This document shows positions 37,425 through 46,790 of a stretch of 64,000 nt of DNA, piece by piece. The notes below the pieces were generated by a model, which was not told the origin of the DNA, did no database searches, and saw only the letters and a list, made by a program, of their open reading frames with translations. Position numbers and translations under genes: made by a program. Each line of letters starts with the position of its first letter. Position 1 is the first letter of the stretch. Origin of the DNA: Diorhabda sublineata (lineage: Eukaryota; Arthropoda; Insecta; Coleoptera; Chrysomelidae). The stretch covers positions 16,694,125 through 16,758,124 of the forward strand of contig NC_079475.1 of the NCBI RefSeq assembly GCF_026230105.1. Reading direction: 5' to 3'.

Positions 37425-37640
37425 ACCATTATGGCAAGTGCTCAAAAATGTATCCCCTCTTTTAAATGTAGAATTTTACCCGAGATATTACGTTATTGAC
37501 AGCTCTTGCAAGACTCCTACGTGGAAGATCTCTTAAAATGTCTACATTTTGTGGTATACCCTAAAGACGATTTTCCAAACACCCCCAAATATATAGGGAA
37601 AACACAGAGCAGTATTGGAGATAATTATAATAATAAGTGC
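37425..37640 (-). pseudogene. IS630-Tc1-mariner transposase, extreme C-terminus
   Basis: The minus strand reads YIWGCLENRL, a stop, GIPQNVDILRDLPR, then ARAVNNVISRVKFYI, a stop and KRGYIFEHL. This fits the FFLWGxLKxxVYxxxPxNxxxLRxxI...NVxxRLxxCIxxxGGHFEHLL C-terminus of the same transposase type as at 19.9 and 39.7 kb. Everything upstream, including the catalytic residues, is missing. Confidence 0.6.
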
Positions 37641-38426
37641 TTGATGATGGCGGGTATATAATAATCATTCAAACTATATTTAAATTCTTCCCAAAATTCT
37701 CGCTCACGCAATATGAAGTTTTTGTAAATTATATAAAGTATTTAAAGAGATATGTAAACTTTTATATCAAAATTACTACAAAATAAATTATTTGTATATA
37801 AAAAACTAGTAACTAGATAGTTTACATAGTAAGTTAATGAATTGTGTCGTTCCTTATATCATCGAATCTGTCATCAAATAACCCTAGTAAATTTTGAATC
37901 ATTGCACGCGTTATATTTCCTTGGCTCTGATACGATTTTTCACTTCTTGAAAAGTTTTAAGTAAATCTTCGAAAACTGTAGATTTCAAATAGCCCAAAAG
38001 AAAAAATGCAGTGGAGATAAGTTTAGCGAAGTCCTAATAACTGCGAGCCAGTGAAATATGGTACTCATCTCATGAATATTGTAAATAAACATTCAGCTTT
38101 TGTGGATATTATGAATGACCATCTTTCATCCAATGCAGATTATTATTGAACCAATGTCGATTCACAAATCCTTCCTAGCAAAATGTTGATCATCGGAAAT
38201 ATCAATTTTATTCATAAATGTTTTGTTACGAACAAGTTCGCGAAATGGGTCCTTAAGCCGACTCTACTTGGCTACAATGAAATTTTAAATTTCGGTGAAG
38301 GCGCTTATTTTTATTTCATTGCGGAATTTGTTTAATTTCAAGTTTGCATTGTTTCTTTTGAATAATTTCTAGAGTGGTCTATTCATTTATATGTTAAATC
38401 TTATTTCTTAGACCTTTTGATATATT
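37641..38426. other. AT-rich intergenic DNA, nothing recognised
   Basis: No motif on either strand. Confidence 0.45.
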
Positions 38427-38633
38427 AAGGCTTCCAAGTGTTCTTGATTTTAGGTCTCTTTTGTTGTAAAATTGGTTTTTTCTAATAATTTTTGAAAGAT
38501 TGACAAACATTGACGTTACAAAATATTTTGATAAAGACTGAATACATCAATATTTGTCAATCTTTCAGAAACTATTAAAACAAACTAATTTCAAAACAGA
38601 AGAAACCTAAAATCAAGAACATTTAGAAGCATT
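38427..38633. mobile_element. Foldback (long-inverted-repeat) element, 207 bp
   Basis: The left arm, about 38427-38515 (AAGGCTTCCAAGTGTTCTTG, then ATTTTAGGTCTCTTTTGTTG), is the inverted, roughly 80-85% match of the right arm, about 38544-38633. Only about 28 bp separate the arms, so the whole unit folds as one hairpin. There is no coding capacity and no clear target duplication. Likely a palindromic MITE; superfamily unknown. Confidence 0.8.
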
Positions 38634-38785
38634 TATTTGTTTTGTTTCTTCATACTTAGAAGTCTAGAGAATTCTTTCGGGATATTCTTTATTCAAATAT
38701 AAGGAATTTTGCGGCGCAGATTAGTTCAGTTTATAATAAATAGTCGTAGTGAACAGAACAAGAAGTAATCGAAGAATTTGAATAA

Positions 38786-38925
38786 ATTATTCAAGTTAGT
38801 TAAGTGGAAGTGAATGTGAATTATTATAAGTTAAAGTAGTGTATAGTATTTGAATAAATTAAGGACGTAAGAGACAGTGTCTCTTAATTAACCCCACGAA
38901 AAGAAATCGTAAAAATAGATAATAA
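38786..38925 (+). repeat. Dispersed repeat, copy 2 (LTR-like)
   Basis: The counterpart of 16857-17000, same orientation. It includes GTAAGAGACAGTGTCTCTTA, then AACCCCACGAAAAGAAATCG. Upstream (38650-38785) there is LTR-like sequence (AATATAAGGAATTTTGCGGC, then AGTTCAGTTTATAATAAATA) that is not shared with copy 1, so an LTR remains only a possibility. Confidence 0.5.
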
Positions 38926-39730
38926 AAACAGAATGATTCACATCAATTCCATTATTAATTGCTACGAAAAACTGTAATCGTTTAACAGGATTATCTCAAT
39001 TTAGGGAAATAAAACTTATTTTTCGACTATTTATTGTAAGTTTTGATATTCAACTCTCAAGTTATTTTTATACAGAATTACATTCAGTTCATTATCTTCA
39101 TTTGTGACTGTTCTTTTTAGTCCGAAGCGGGAATATTTTAGTTTCAAGTAGCTCAAATTTCTAGACACATCGAACTTGGAGATATAAAAGATTTTGTCAG
39201 GATATGCATCATTAAACAAATCGGTAGCTTATTATAATAATCTCATTTGAATTTTCAAAACCAACAAATATCAATTTAACTTGATGTCGTTTGAACGGAA
39301 TTCGTAAATTAGAGACCAACTAAAGCAGCTTGACTTTCCCATTATAATAATATAGGATTGTGATGAGTTTTATGGGATATTTGTAAAGTTGAGACCAGTT
39401 TTCCATAAAAATCTTAAGCTCAGTACCGTGTACTGTACAATGTAAGTTAAATTTGAGAAAGTTCTGTTGCAGCCAAAGCATTCGGATAGTAATAACCATT
39501 TTGTAAAATTATTTCTTTTATTAATATTTATCTAATCTGATACAGGGTGATTCAAAATACTAATAAATTATTTTCTCAGTTTTTTCAATTGAATCACTCT
39601 GTATTTTATTTGTGTATCGCGACATTTTATCTTTGCTGCTTGGTACTGTGGAGGTTAAATTGTAAATAAGAAGAGAAATTCAATTACAAGAACGAAACAA
39701 TAAAAAACTATTTACTATTGTATACCTACA
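38926..39730. other. AT-rich intergenic DNA
   Basis: The 62-codon minus frame at 39031-39219 (starting MFNDAYPDKIFYIS) has protein-like composition but no family I recognise. Confidence 0.4.
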
Positions 39731-39734
39731 TTTC

Positions 39735-40615
39735 TTGATTAATGTAAAAGGTGTTCGAAATGACCCTCAAAGACATCTATACATGCTTTTAAGCGATAAT
39801 TGAAAGAGTTACCCATATTATGAAGCATCTCTATATCTCTTGTTGTTCGAGGTATTTTGTACAATACATTCTTGAGGTGCTCCCAGAAAAATAATCCATT
39901 TAATTGATATCTGGTAACCTTGATGGTCACTAAACTGGACCATCCATCTTTCAAAAAATAAGATTACTAGTAAACAATTGATTAGCGTGAGCAGGTGCAA
40001 CATCATGCAAAAACCACATCCTTTGACGTGTACGAAGTGGGACTACTCCCAATAAAAAAGGTGATTAGTTTACTAGAAAATCTAAATACATCTCAGCATT
40101 CAAATGTTCCTCAAAAAAATATGGTCCCTCTATATATTCACCGACAATGCCTCACCACACGTTCAACGGCCATCTATTTGAAGCCATAGTGCGTCACTAT
40201 GTGAAGTGGAACATAGTGGAAAAAGTCTATGTGTAGTGCAACTTTTCGTAAGGTCCTAGTACAGAAAACTTTTCATTTTTTAAAATCAAATTCAGTTAAT
40301 TCCTGTTGCAAGTATATGTGAGGGTGCATTTTGATGTTGTAAAGGATTCTTTTCACACCGTGGTAACTCTGTTCCTTTTCCCAGGATATACTCAGTATAT
40401 ACTGAGATTTGTGAGTGAGTTTTTAGTTTTCAATTGTTCATGTTTCTTATAATTAACTGAACCCATGCTATTGAACCGCTCCATCAATCTCTCCAAGCTT
40501 GCTTTTAAAGGTTGCCGCCTTTCAGGAGAACGTTTATTACCACTCTTGCTGATAGTGAGATATTCCCCCAATACCCAGTTCGTATCACACATTTCATCAC
40601 CAGTGAAATTCATTT
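39735..40615 (-). pseudogene. IS630-Tc1-mariner transposase pseudogene, near full span
   Basis: From about 40590 on the minus strand: WVLGEYLTISKSG, RSPERRQPLKASLERLMERF and NSMGSV (the N-terminal DUF4817-like helix-turn-helix: LGEC..N...A...RFPxRxxPxxxxFxRLxxRxxxxGS). Then RILYNIKMHPHIYLQQELTE (second helix-turn-helix to core link), LRTRQRMWFLHDVAPAHANQ (second catalytic D in LHD), PSRLPDIN, MDYFS (third catalytic D region, LDFFLWG). Finally TTRDIEMLHNMGNSFNYRLK and ACIDVFEGHFEHLLH. Stops within WFLH...LPDIN and several frameshifts make it inactive. It is the most complete of three relics of this type here (others at 19.9 and 37.4 kb). Plus-strand frames at 39995 and 40512 are shadows. Confidence 0.8.
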
Positions 40616-42145
40616 TTGCCCTAGTTTAAATTCTTCAAATACAAAAAAATGTACCAAATTACTAAATCAAAAACAATGCTTTCATGTTATGTCATTATCA
40701 AATATCAGTTTTTGACAAATAAATCATAGAAAAAAACCGAGAAAGAAAGTATTTCGGTTCTCCCTGTATCAGATTCAATGAATATACACGAAATAAATAA
40801 TTTTCCAGAGTTTTTACCACTAATCGAATGCTTTGGCCGTAATAGATCATTATTCTTGAATGTCTCTTCCATTGTACAGGTTATTGAACTAGTTACGATA
40901 TTCATGGAAAATTGATTATAACTTTTTATTATTGATGATGGAGAAGTCAAGATGATTCCAAATATGCAAAAAAATGTTTCTTTCACAAAAAAAGAGCTTT
41001 AAAATTTGCAGACTAATGTGACTCAAATTTTCAAATTAAAATCTCAAACAAAAAAGGCACTGATCGTTATTACACCAATCAATCACCCTATATTTAAACT
41101 GATTATGAGTTATTGAAACATCATATGAATAATGTAGATGACATAATATTGAAAATGAATAGTTAACTTCGATATTTCTTTGAAAACATGAATAATGAAA
41201 GGAAATAATAACAAATAATTGAAATTTAATCGTATCTAATTAATAATTCCTCAAGTAGATCATTTAACTACATTTCCTTCAACTGTTTCTTACTATCTTC
41301 AGAGCCCTGTTCGTTAAAAATCAAGATTTAATTTACATAAGTATAGTTTCGTTTGTCGCAGGCAGGGAATGTTATATTTTCAACGAGAAAAATATTTCTC
41401 TCGTTTGTTTCGTAAACTAGATTATGTGACAACCAGCAAGAACGTTCGTAATGAGTTTAAAAAAAATGAATTCCCTAACGTTGTCCTGCAATTCTCTAGC
41501 TTGCACCATCTCTGAGCTCTTGACGCCTGGAGTTACCTGCACCAATCTATATGCAAATTTGCTCTCGGTGAAGCCACAGTTATATGTTTGTTATACATCA
41601 ACCGCCATCCTTATACCGTTGGGGTTACATGCAAACTTGAAGCTTCCGTCAGCAAAAGGAAGGAGATGAACATATAGTGTTTGTATTTGACAGAAATCGG
41701 TTTATAGAGGATGTTTATCGAGGTATGACTTTTGTATATTTCACTTTCGAAGGACGTGAATGTTTTCTTTATATTTTATTCGAGAAATAATAAATTCGAG
41801 AATGAAATGTATACAATATGAGTTATATTGATTATTTTTTCATGTAATTTTCAACCATTTAGAGCTTTTAATTAGTTGAGTAACTTTATATCATTTCGAT
41901 AATATCTGGGGTTGAAACTTTCACTAGTAAATTTACTTATTTACTAAGTTTCTCACCTAATATTTCCCTTATAGTTAGGGTCCGTTTTACAAAAAATTGA
42001 AATGTTATTTTAAGCAAATCAGATGTAATAACTATGACAGGTTACTATAACAACAAACTGAATTTTTGGAAAACCTTCCTTTATTTAACTGCAAGATTAA
42101 TAAGTGTTAATAATAATGTCATAATGTTCATATGAGCGTTGCTAC
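40616..42145. other. AT-rich intergenic DNA with one unexplained GC-richer patch
   Basis: 41480-41665 is GC-richer and open on the plus strand (frame from 41451). The minus strand has a protein-like stretch (KFACNPNGIRMAVDV, then CGFTESKFAYRLVQVTPGVK). Neither frame matches a family I know. The rest is low complexity. Confidence 0.4.
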
Positions 42146-42149
42146 CCAT

Positions 42150-42760
42150 GTCTAAAAGATCATGATAGGGTAAGAATCATAGATCTATTCATATGAACCC
42201 GAAAATAAGCAACAATCGACTGTATGGGTCTTTCAAGACGGGCTAAATCCAACAAAAGTTGTTCGCGCGTTTGTTTTTTAGGCATACGTGCACATGTTGC
42301 CATCGTTCCGTTAGAGCAACGTAGAATCGTCAATTTTAAACAGTAGGTCAGCATTTGTTTGACAGAAGAGTTCAGAAGAAACCAATCGCAGAAGACAAAA
42401 CTATTTCCTCTATTACAAGGCGAGCTCTCACATATCAGTTCAAACAAAAAAGTTTTCAATAGTTGAAACATCGAATTAATGGGTCATCCACCGTAGTGTC
42501 CTTCTTTGGCAGCCAATGACTTTTTCTTATTTCTGCAAAGCAAAAATAAAGTGCGAGGTCAACGCTTCTCTTCACCAGAAGAAGCGGTTCATGCGTTCAA
42601 ATCACTTGTTTTGGAGGTACCTTAATCAGAATGGGAAAAATGGTTTGACAATTGATTGAAACGCATGTAAAAGTATATTAATCTTAATGAAGAATATTTT
42701 TATAAACAATAAAGCCATTTCTAATTATAAATATGTGTAGCAGTCTTCGTACATGTTATC
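42150..42760 (+). pseudogene. Mariner relic, 3' half (same family as 33.1 kb)
   Basis: The segment begins inside the catalytic domain: IYSYEPENKQQSTVWVFQDG, then LNPTKVVRA. It continues through ELSHISSNKKV, NIELMGHPP, ANDFFLF (third catalytic D), GQRFSSPEEAVHAFKSLVLE, VP and SEWEKWFDN to LNEEYFYKQ, and ends in the terminal repeat GTGTAGCAGTCTTCGTAC at about 42736. The N-terminal half and 5' terminus are missing. PPYSPD has mutated (PP, stop, CPSL). The 103-codon minus-strand frame at 42160-42471 is a shadow. Confidence 0.85.
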
Positions 42761-43974
42761 TACTGGTAACATCAATTGAAAATTCCAGCTTTTTTGGAAT
42801 TTGATTTTTACTTCTAAGTCTAAATAAGGAGCCCTAGGTTATTTTTGAGAAATGTCAATATAGGAAATAAAATCATTAGTTTCATTTATAGTATTCTGAA
42901 TTTTTCTTTTTCATGTTTAATCCCCAATCATCCAGAATTTTAGACAGCTCCACTACATAATATTCCTTCTCCAATTGCGTAATTTCTTCACAAAATGCCA
43001 AAAATTGTATTCATATTGTTGATTCTAATTGCCTCGCATTGAACGGTATCATGTTATCTACTTCAACTTTTATTTCTTACTAATTATCTTTTCCAAAACA
43101 CATTTTTTTCTCACAAATAAAACTTCAATACGCTTTTAAATCTAGTCGAGTCATAGTTACCTCAATTTATTAAGTCACCAAACATCAAATCAAAATAAAC
43201 GCTTGTTAATATGTCAAAAATTTCATTTTTTATTTTTAGTTGATATAAAATGTTCGTACCGAGTCTCCCACGAGTTTGAATAACCGTAAACTATTTTTAG
43301 GCTGAGAATTTTGTACGAAAATTTTTCTTGGTCCAAAAAATTCGTATCTCCCAAAAATTCACTAAAATAAATAGGAGAGGAAAAAGACATCTAAAGTTAC
43401 TATGTGGAACAATTTATTTTATTTTAATTGCCAATAACTGACAGAAAATTGTTAATTCCTACCTCATTACATTGAGATACCTCGTAGCAACGTATGCTGA
43501 TTTGTGTTGATTAATAATATTGTTGATTGTCAACAATCAAGTTGATTGAACATCATGAGAATTACCACTATTGTCAATATAAAATCTCAAAATTTCCTTT
43601 AGATGAGTAAAACTTTCAGTTTTTGTTTCAAGTTTCGGATTTTTTTGTTTGTTTTGGTTAAAAGAAAGAATATTACAACATTAATATTTCATTTCAAATT
43701 GTATTAAAACTTAAATAAAATAGTGTGACAAATAAAAGAATATAGTAAAAAAATTGATGATAAACAATAAATAACTATTCTATTAAGTGACACATTTCAA
43801 AAGGTGTCCAAAAATATATAACATGTATGTGTTATTTTCAAAAAATGTATGGTTTGGTAATTATCTAGATTAGGTTACACCCCTCCGATTTCGTTAAAAT
43901 TTTAGTATGTTATAGAGAAAATTATGCTGAAAAATTTGAAACCTATATGTAGGGTGCGGAAATCATCCCTTCAC
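42761..43974. other. AT-rich intergenic DNA
   Basis: A short stem TTGATTG-TCAA-CAATCAA lies near 43513. No coding signal. Confidence 0.45.
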
Positions 43975-44390
43975 ATAGTTTTTCAACTTTGAACTTCCAG
44001 AAGAAGAGAAATAATTTATACATCACAGTTTAACTTCGCATGTCTAACCTAACCTAACCTAACCTAATTTAACCTAACCTAACTCAACCTAACCTAACCT
44101 AACCTAACCTAACCACTAATTTTAACTGAGAATATTGATAGAATATCAATCAATAAACAGCAATACACAAAAATTCTTACAATTTTATCTTTTTCATGGT
44201 CAAACACGAATAAAAGAAAATAAATATTTATAGATTTACTAACGATAGTCGTATGTAAACAAACTAGACTAAATTCTCTGAAAATGTTACGATACATGAT
44301 GTCATCACTAGGTAATGAAGACATGCGAAGATGAACTATGATGTATAAATTATTTTTTTTTCCTGGAAGTTCAAAGTTGAAAAACTATTG
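43975..44390. mobile_element. Foldback element enclosing insect telomeric repeats
   Basis: The left arm 43975-44045 (ATAGTTTTTCAACTTTGAAC, through TACATCA to TTCGCATGTCT) is the inverted match of the right arm 44320-44390, with only about seven differences and one small indel over 70 bp. The 275-bp interior begins immediately with about 70 bp of CCTAA/TTAGG repeats, then AT-rich sequence with no coding capacity. Total about 416 bp. The element lies just before the SWIM-finger transposase relic. No target-site duplication was identified with confidence. Confidence 0.85.
44045..44114 (-). repeat. Interstitial telomeric (TTAGG)n array
   Basis: About fourteen CCTAA units (TTAGG on the minus strand) with two variant units (CCTAATTTAA and CCTAACTCAA). 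It starts at the inner edge of the left inverted-repeat arm of the enclosing foldback element. Confidence 0.95.
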
Positions 44391-44391
44391 A

Positions 44392-45960
44392 GTAATGAAG
44401 AAAATGATCCGGCACTAGTGAATAAAGATGAGGAGATGATGATGATAGCTCCTGACGTTAACTCTGAAGATTCTCATATAAGTAGTTGTAATGGTAATCC
44501 GTATACGTTGAATCAGAGAGATAATTTAATATGTCGTAAAAACAATAAAATGCTTTGACCGGACTATCTTGAAAAAATATGATAAATCTTGGGTCAAGCT
44601 ACAAGTAGTCGTTCTGTTACACAATCTTTGGTAATTTTTTGCACACAAATAATTGAAAATTTTGAAAAAGGCTTCTAACTGTAGTATTTTTGAAATGAGG
44701 CTGTTTTCGTTAATAACTTATAAACAGCACCTGTGACATTGCAGAAAAAACTATTAAATATTGGTGACAATCAACTTGTATTGATTGTAGATGGTACATA
44801 CATACGACATCAAAAAAGTAAAAATAACTATTATAAAAGATCATACTCAGGACAAGAAAAAAACACATTTGTCTAAGCCCTTCACAATATTCATTACTAA
44901 TGGATTTATTTTTGCTTTTGTTGATGCTAGAATTCTGAAAATTGTTTAGAAAACACCAGCTTAAAGAAAACTTTTATTATCAAATGATATGTTTATTGTT
45001 GATCGTGGATTTCGCGAGTCGTTGAGTTGTTACAAGAGAACTAGAAGCTATGTTAATATAAAGTATTTAATATATATGTCATTGTTAATATTATTGTCCT
45101 TCCTAGTATGTAATGCTCGATGGTTTTGTGGGTTGAGGACTCAAAATAAAACTGTCCAAGAGTTTTTCTAAAATACTAACGTTTCGATCTTTCATTTGAT
45201 GTTTATCAAGGCTAAAAATATAATGTACATTAGTAAACAAAACTGCAAGTAAACAAAAAATTGTGATATCTCTCTGATTATTGTTGTACTAATTTCACAA
45301 TTTTTTGTTCACTTGCTTATGTTCATCAACATTTGAGTTATAATATACCATATATTTCTAGCCTTGATAAAGATCGAAACGTTGGCATTTTATAAAATTC
45401 TTGGACAGTTTTATTTTGAGTCCTTAACCCGCAACATAATTCGAAATTATAAAATATGAATTTTGCGTTATTGTATTGCATAATTTTTGCACAATACTCA
45501 TGGAAAAAGACTTTATTTAGATGGGGAACTGAACAGCTTTATGATGATAAGTAAAATGGGCGAAAAAAATATCATGAGTTAAGAAGTTTTAAGACAACGT
45601 TGGAAACAGTCTTGAACCTTTGCTTGCCATTAACTAGTGGAGATCAACTCAAGATTTTCTTTACGGATTTCCAATTTTCTCAAGCTTCATCTTTCTTGGC
45701 CGAGCTCTTAAATGATAAAAATGATCTGTCGAGCAGAAGTAAAATCAAAACATGAAAATAATAAAATTCATCATATTTACATTGAATATATTTCTGATGG
45801 TACTGACTACAACATCATTCAGCGTATTGCTGTAATTGTCCCAATGGTAACCGCGCATTGGGATGTTCTCATAAAGCAGCTATAATGTGTTATTTATCAT
45901 ACGGATTATATTTATCCAAAATAAAATTTTGTGTCCTGCTGAAGTATTAACAAAGATATT
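44392..45960 (+). pseudogene. DDE transposase (PIF/Harbinger-like, ISL2EU type) with SWIM zinc finger, split
   Basis: An acidic N-terminal frame (44392-44558, EENDPALVNKDEE) may belong to it. The catalytic core follows: LQKKLLNIGDNQLVLIVDGT, then YIRHQKSKNNYYKRSYSGQE (first catalytic D in VDGTYI, about 44790), and after frameshifts FIVDRGFRESL (second D, about 44999). At 45127-45433 a foldback element interrupts the gene. Downstream come IKTKHE-like remnants, HHIYIEYISDGTDYNIIQR and CCNCPNGNRALGCSHKAAIM, then CYLSYGLYL. This is a CxC-x8-CxH SWIM-type zinc finger with the YLS..RYL extension known at the C-terminus of these insect DDE_Tnp_4-type proteins. The intact protein should be about 600-700 residues. 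It is clearly dead. Confidence 0.8.
45127..45433. mobile_element. Foldback element inserted in the SWIM-finger transposase
   Basis: The left arm, about 45127-45267 (TGTGGGTTGAGGACTCAAAA, then TAAAACTGTCCAAGA), is the inverted match of the right arm, about 45296-45433. A roughly 29-bp spacer lies between. Each arm carries, reading outward, CCTTGATAAA followed by GATCGAAACGTT; the left arm has about 13 extra bases between the two. It has no coding capacity. The end of the 60-codon frame 44989-45171 runs into the left arm, so that stop belongs to the insertion. No certain target duplication was seen. Confidence 0.85.
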
Positions 45961-46179
45961 TTAAAGATAAAATGTGACAACGATGATGAACTATGACAGC
46001 AATGAAGATTAATTTTTTTTTCTAATGTTGCAATACTATTTTTTCGATAAAATTTTTATGAGTAAGTAGGGGGCTGGTCCAGTATTATAACATATATTTT
46101 TTGTTGAATGTGAGTCACCGAAAACAACACTAAGAAAATGGAAGATGAAATTTTTATTCATTGATTAGGAAACTCAACT

Positions 46180-46790
46180 GGGGAACGACTTCTCTAAGGT
46201 ATTTGAATCACTACCCTCTTTATCCATAGCCTTTACAAAGTTTTTCATCAATCCAAATTTAATGTGAAAGGGGGCAGAAGTACCTTTTTGAGATCTACAA
46301 GGGGCTTAAACTTAACATTTTGATATCCCGGTTGAAACTTACATCTTGCTTGTAATTTTTTTATATAGTGTTGATCTACTGACCGACTGTCTCATAGACA
46401 AAGCAAACAGCAATGTTTCGTATGCCCTCCCCAGTCCCATCAAAGTTCCAATCACCTTCAGGTCACTACATATCTGCCACTTATACTTGTAGTTAATTTT
46501 GTCTATAAGCAAGCAAATATTTTCATAAATTTATTTCATCTTCACAGACTGAGCAACTGGTATAGACGGTTTTAAATTTCCATTATCTAATAACACTGCT
46601 TTTAAACTGTATTTAGACGAGGCAATAAATAGGCTCCACTCACTGGGATTATGCATTAGACCATCAATATCAGTACACGTACACAACGAATTTTCCATTC
46701 TGTAGAATGCAGAAAATGTAGCTATTCTTTTTCTAAAGGTACTAACTTTTGTCTCTTTGGCTAACAAAAGTTTTCGCCCTTTTATAAAAT
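46180..46790 (-). pseudogene. Fragment of a repeated conserved arthropod protein (transposon-associated, unnamed)
   Basis: Minus-strand frames give AKETKVSTFRKR, HNPSEWSLFIASSKYSLKAV, LLDNGNLKPSIPVAQSVKMK, then INYKYKWQICSDLKVIGTLM, and VKFKPLVDLKKVLLPPFHIK followed by FGLMKNFVKAMDKEG. I recognise this order (TKVSxFRxR; NPxEWRLFIDSSKxSLKAVLLxNGNxxPSIPVxxSVxMKE; YKWxICGDLKVIGLLLGxQ; NVKxxPLVDPKKILLPPLHIKLGLMKNFVKALDKEG) from high-copy hypothetical proteins in arthropod genomes. I do not know its biochemical role or which mobile element carries it. The CFLCxWDSRA finger expected between the last two blocks is lost here (reads out of frame near 46400). One clean frame spans 46531-46767. Confidence 0.75.

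Noticed and set aside
44045..44114. A chromosome end marked by TTAGG repeats
   Set aside because: Only about 70 bp, degenerate, internal to the window and enclosed by inverted-repeat arms; true telomeres are kilobases long and terminal.
45127..45433. A confirmed hammerhead ribozyme
   Set aside because: Only core-like words match; stem II cannot be drawn, and the G of the CUGAUGA core is A. Kept only as a weak lead in findings.
43975..45433. One composite element made of the two neighbouring foldbacks
   Set aside because: Their arms are unrelated in sequence, and transposase coding sequence lies between them, so they are treated as independent insertions.
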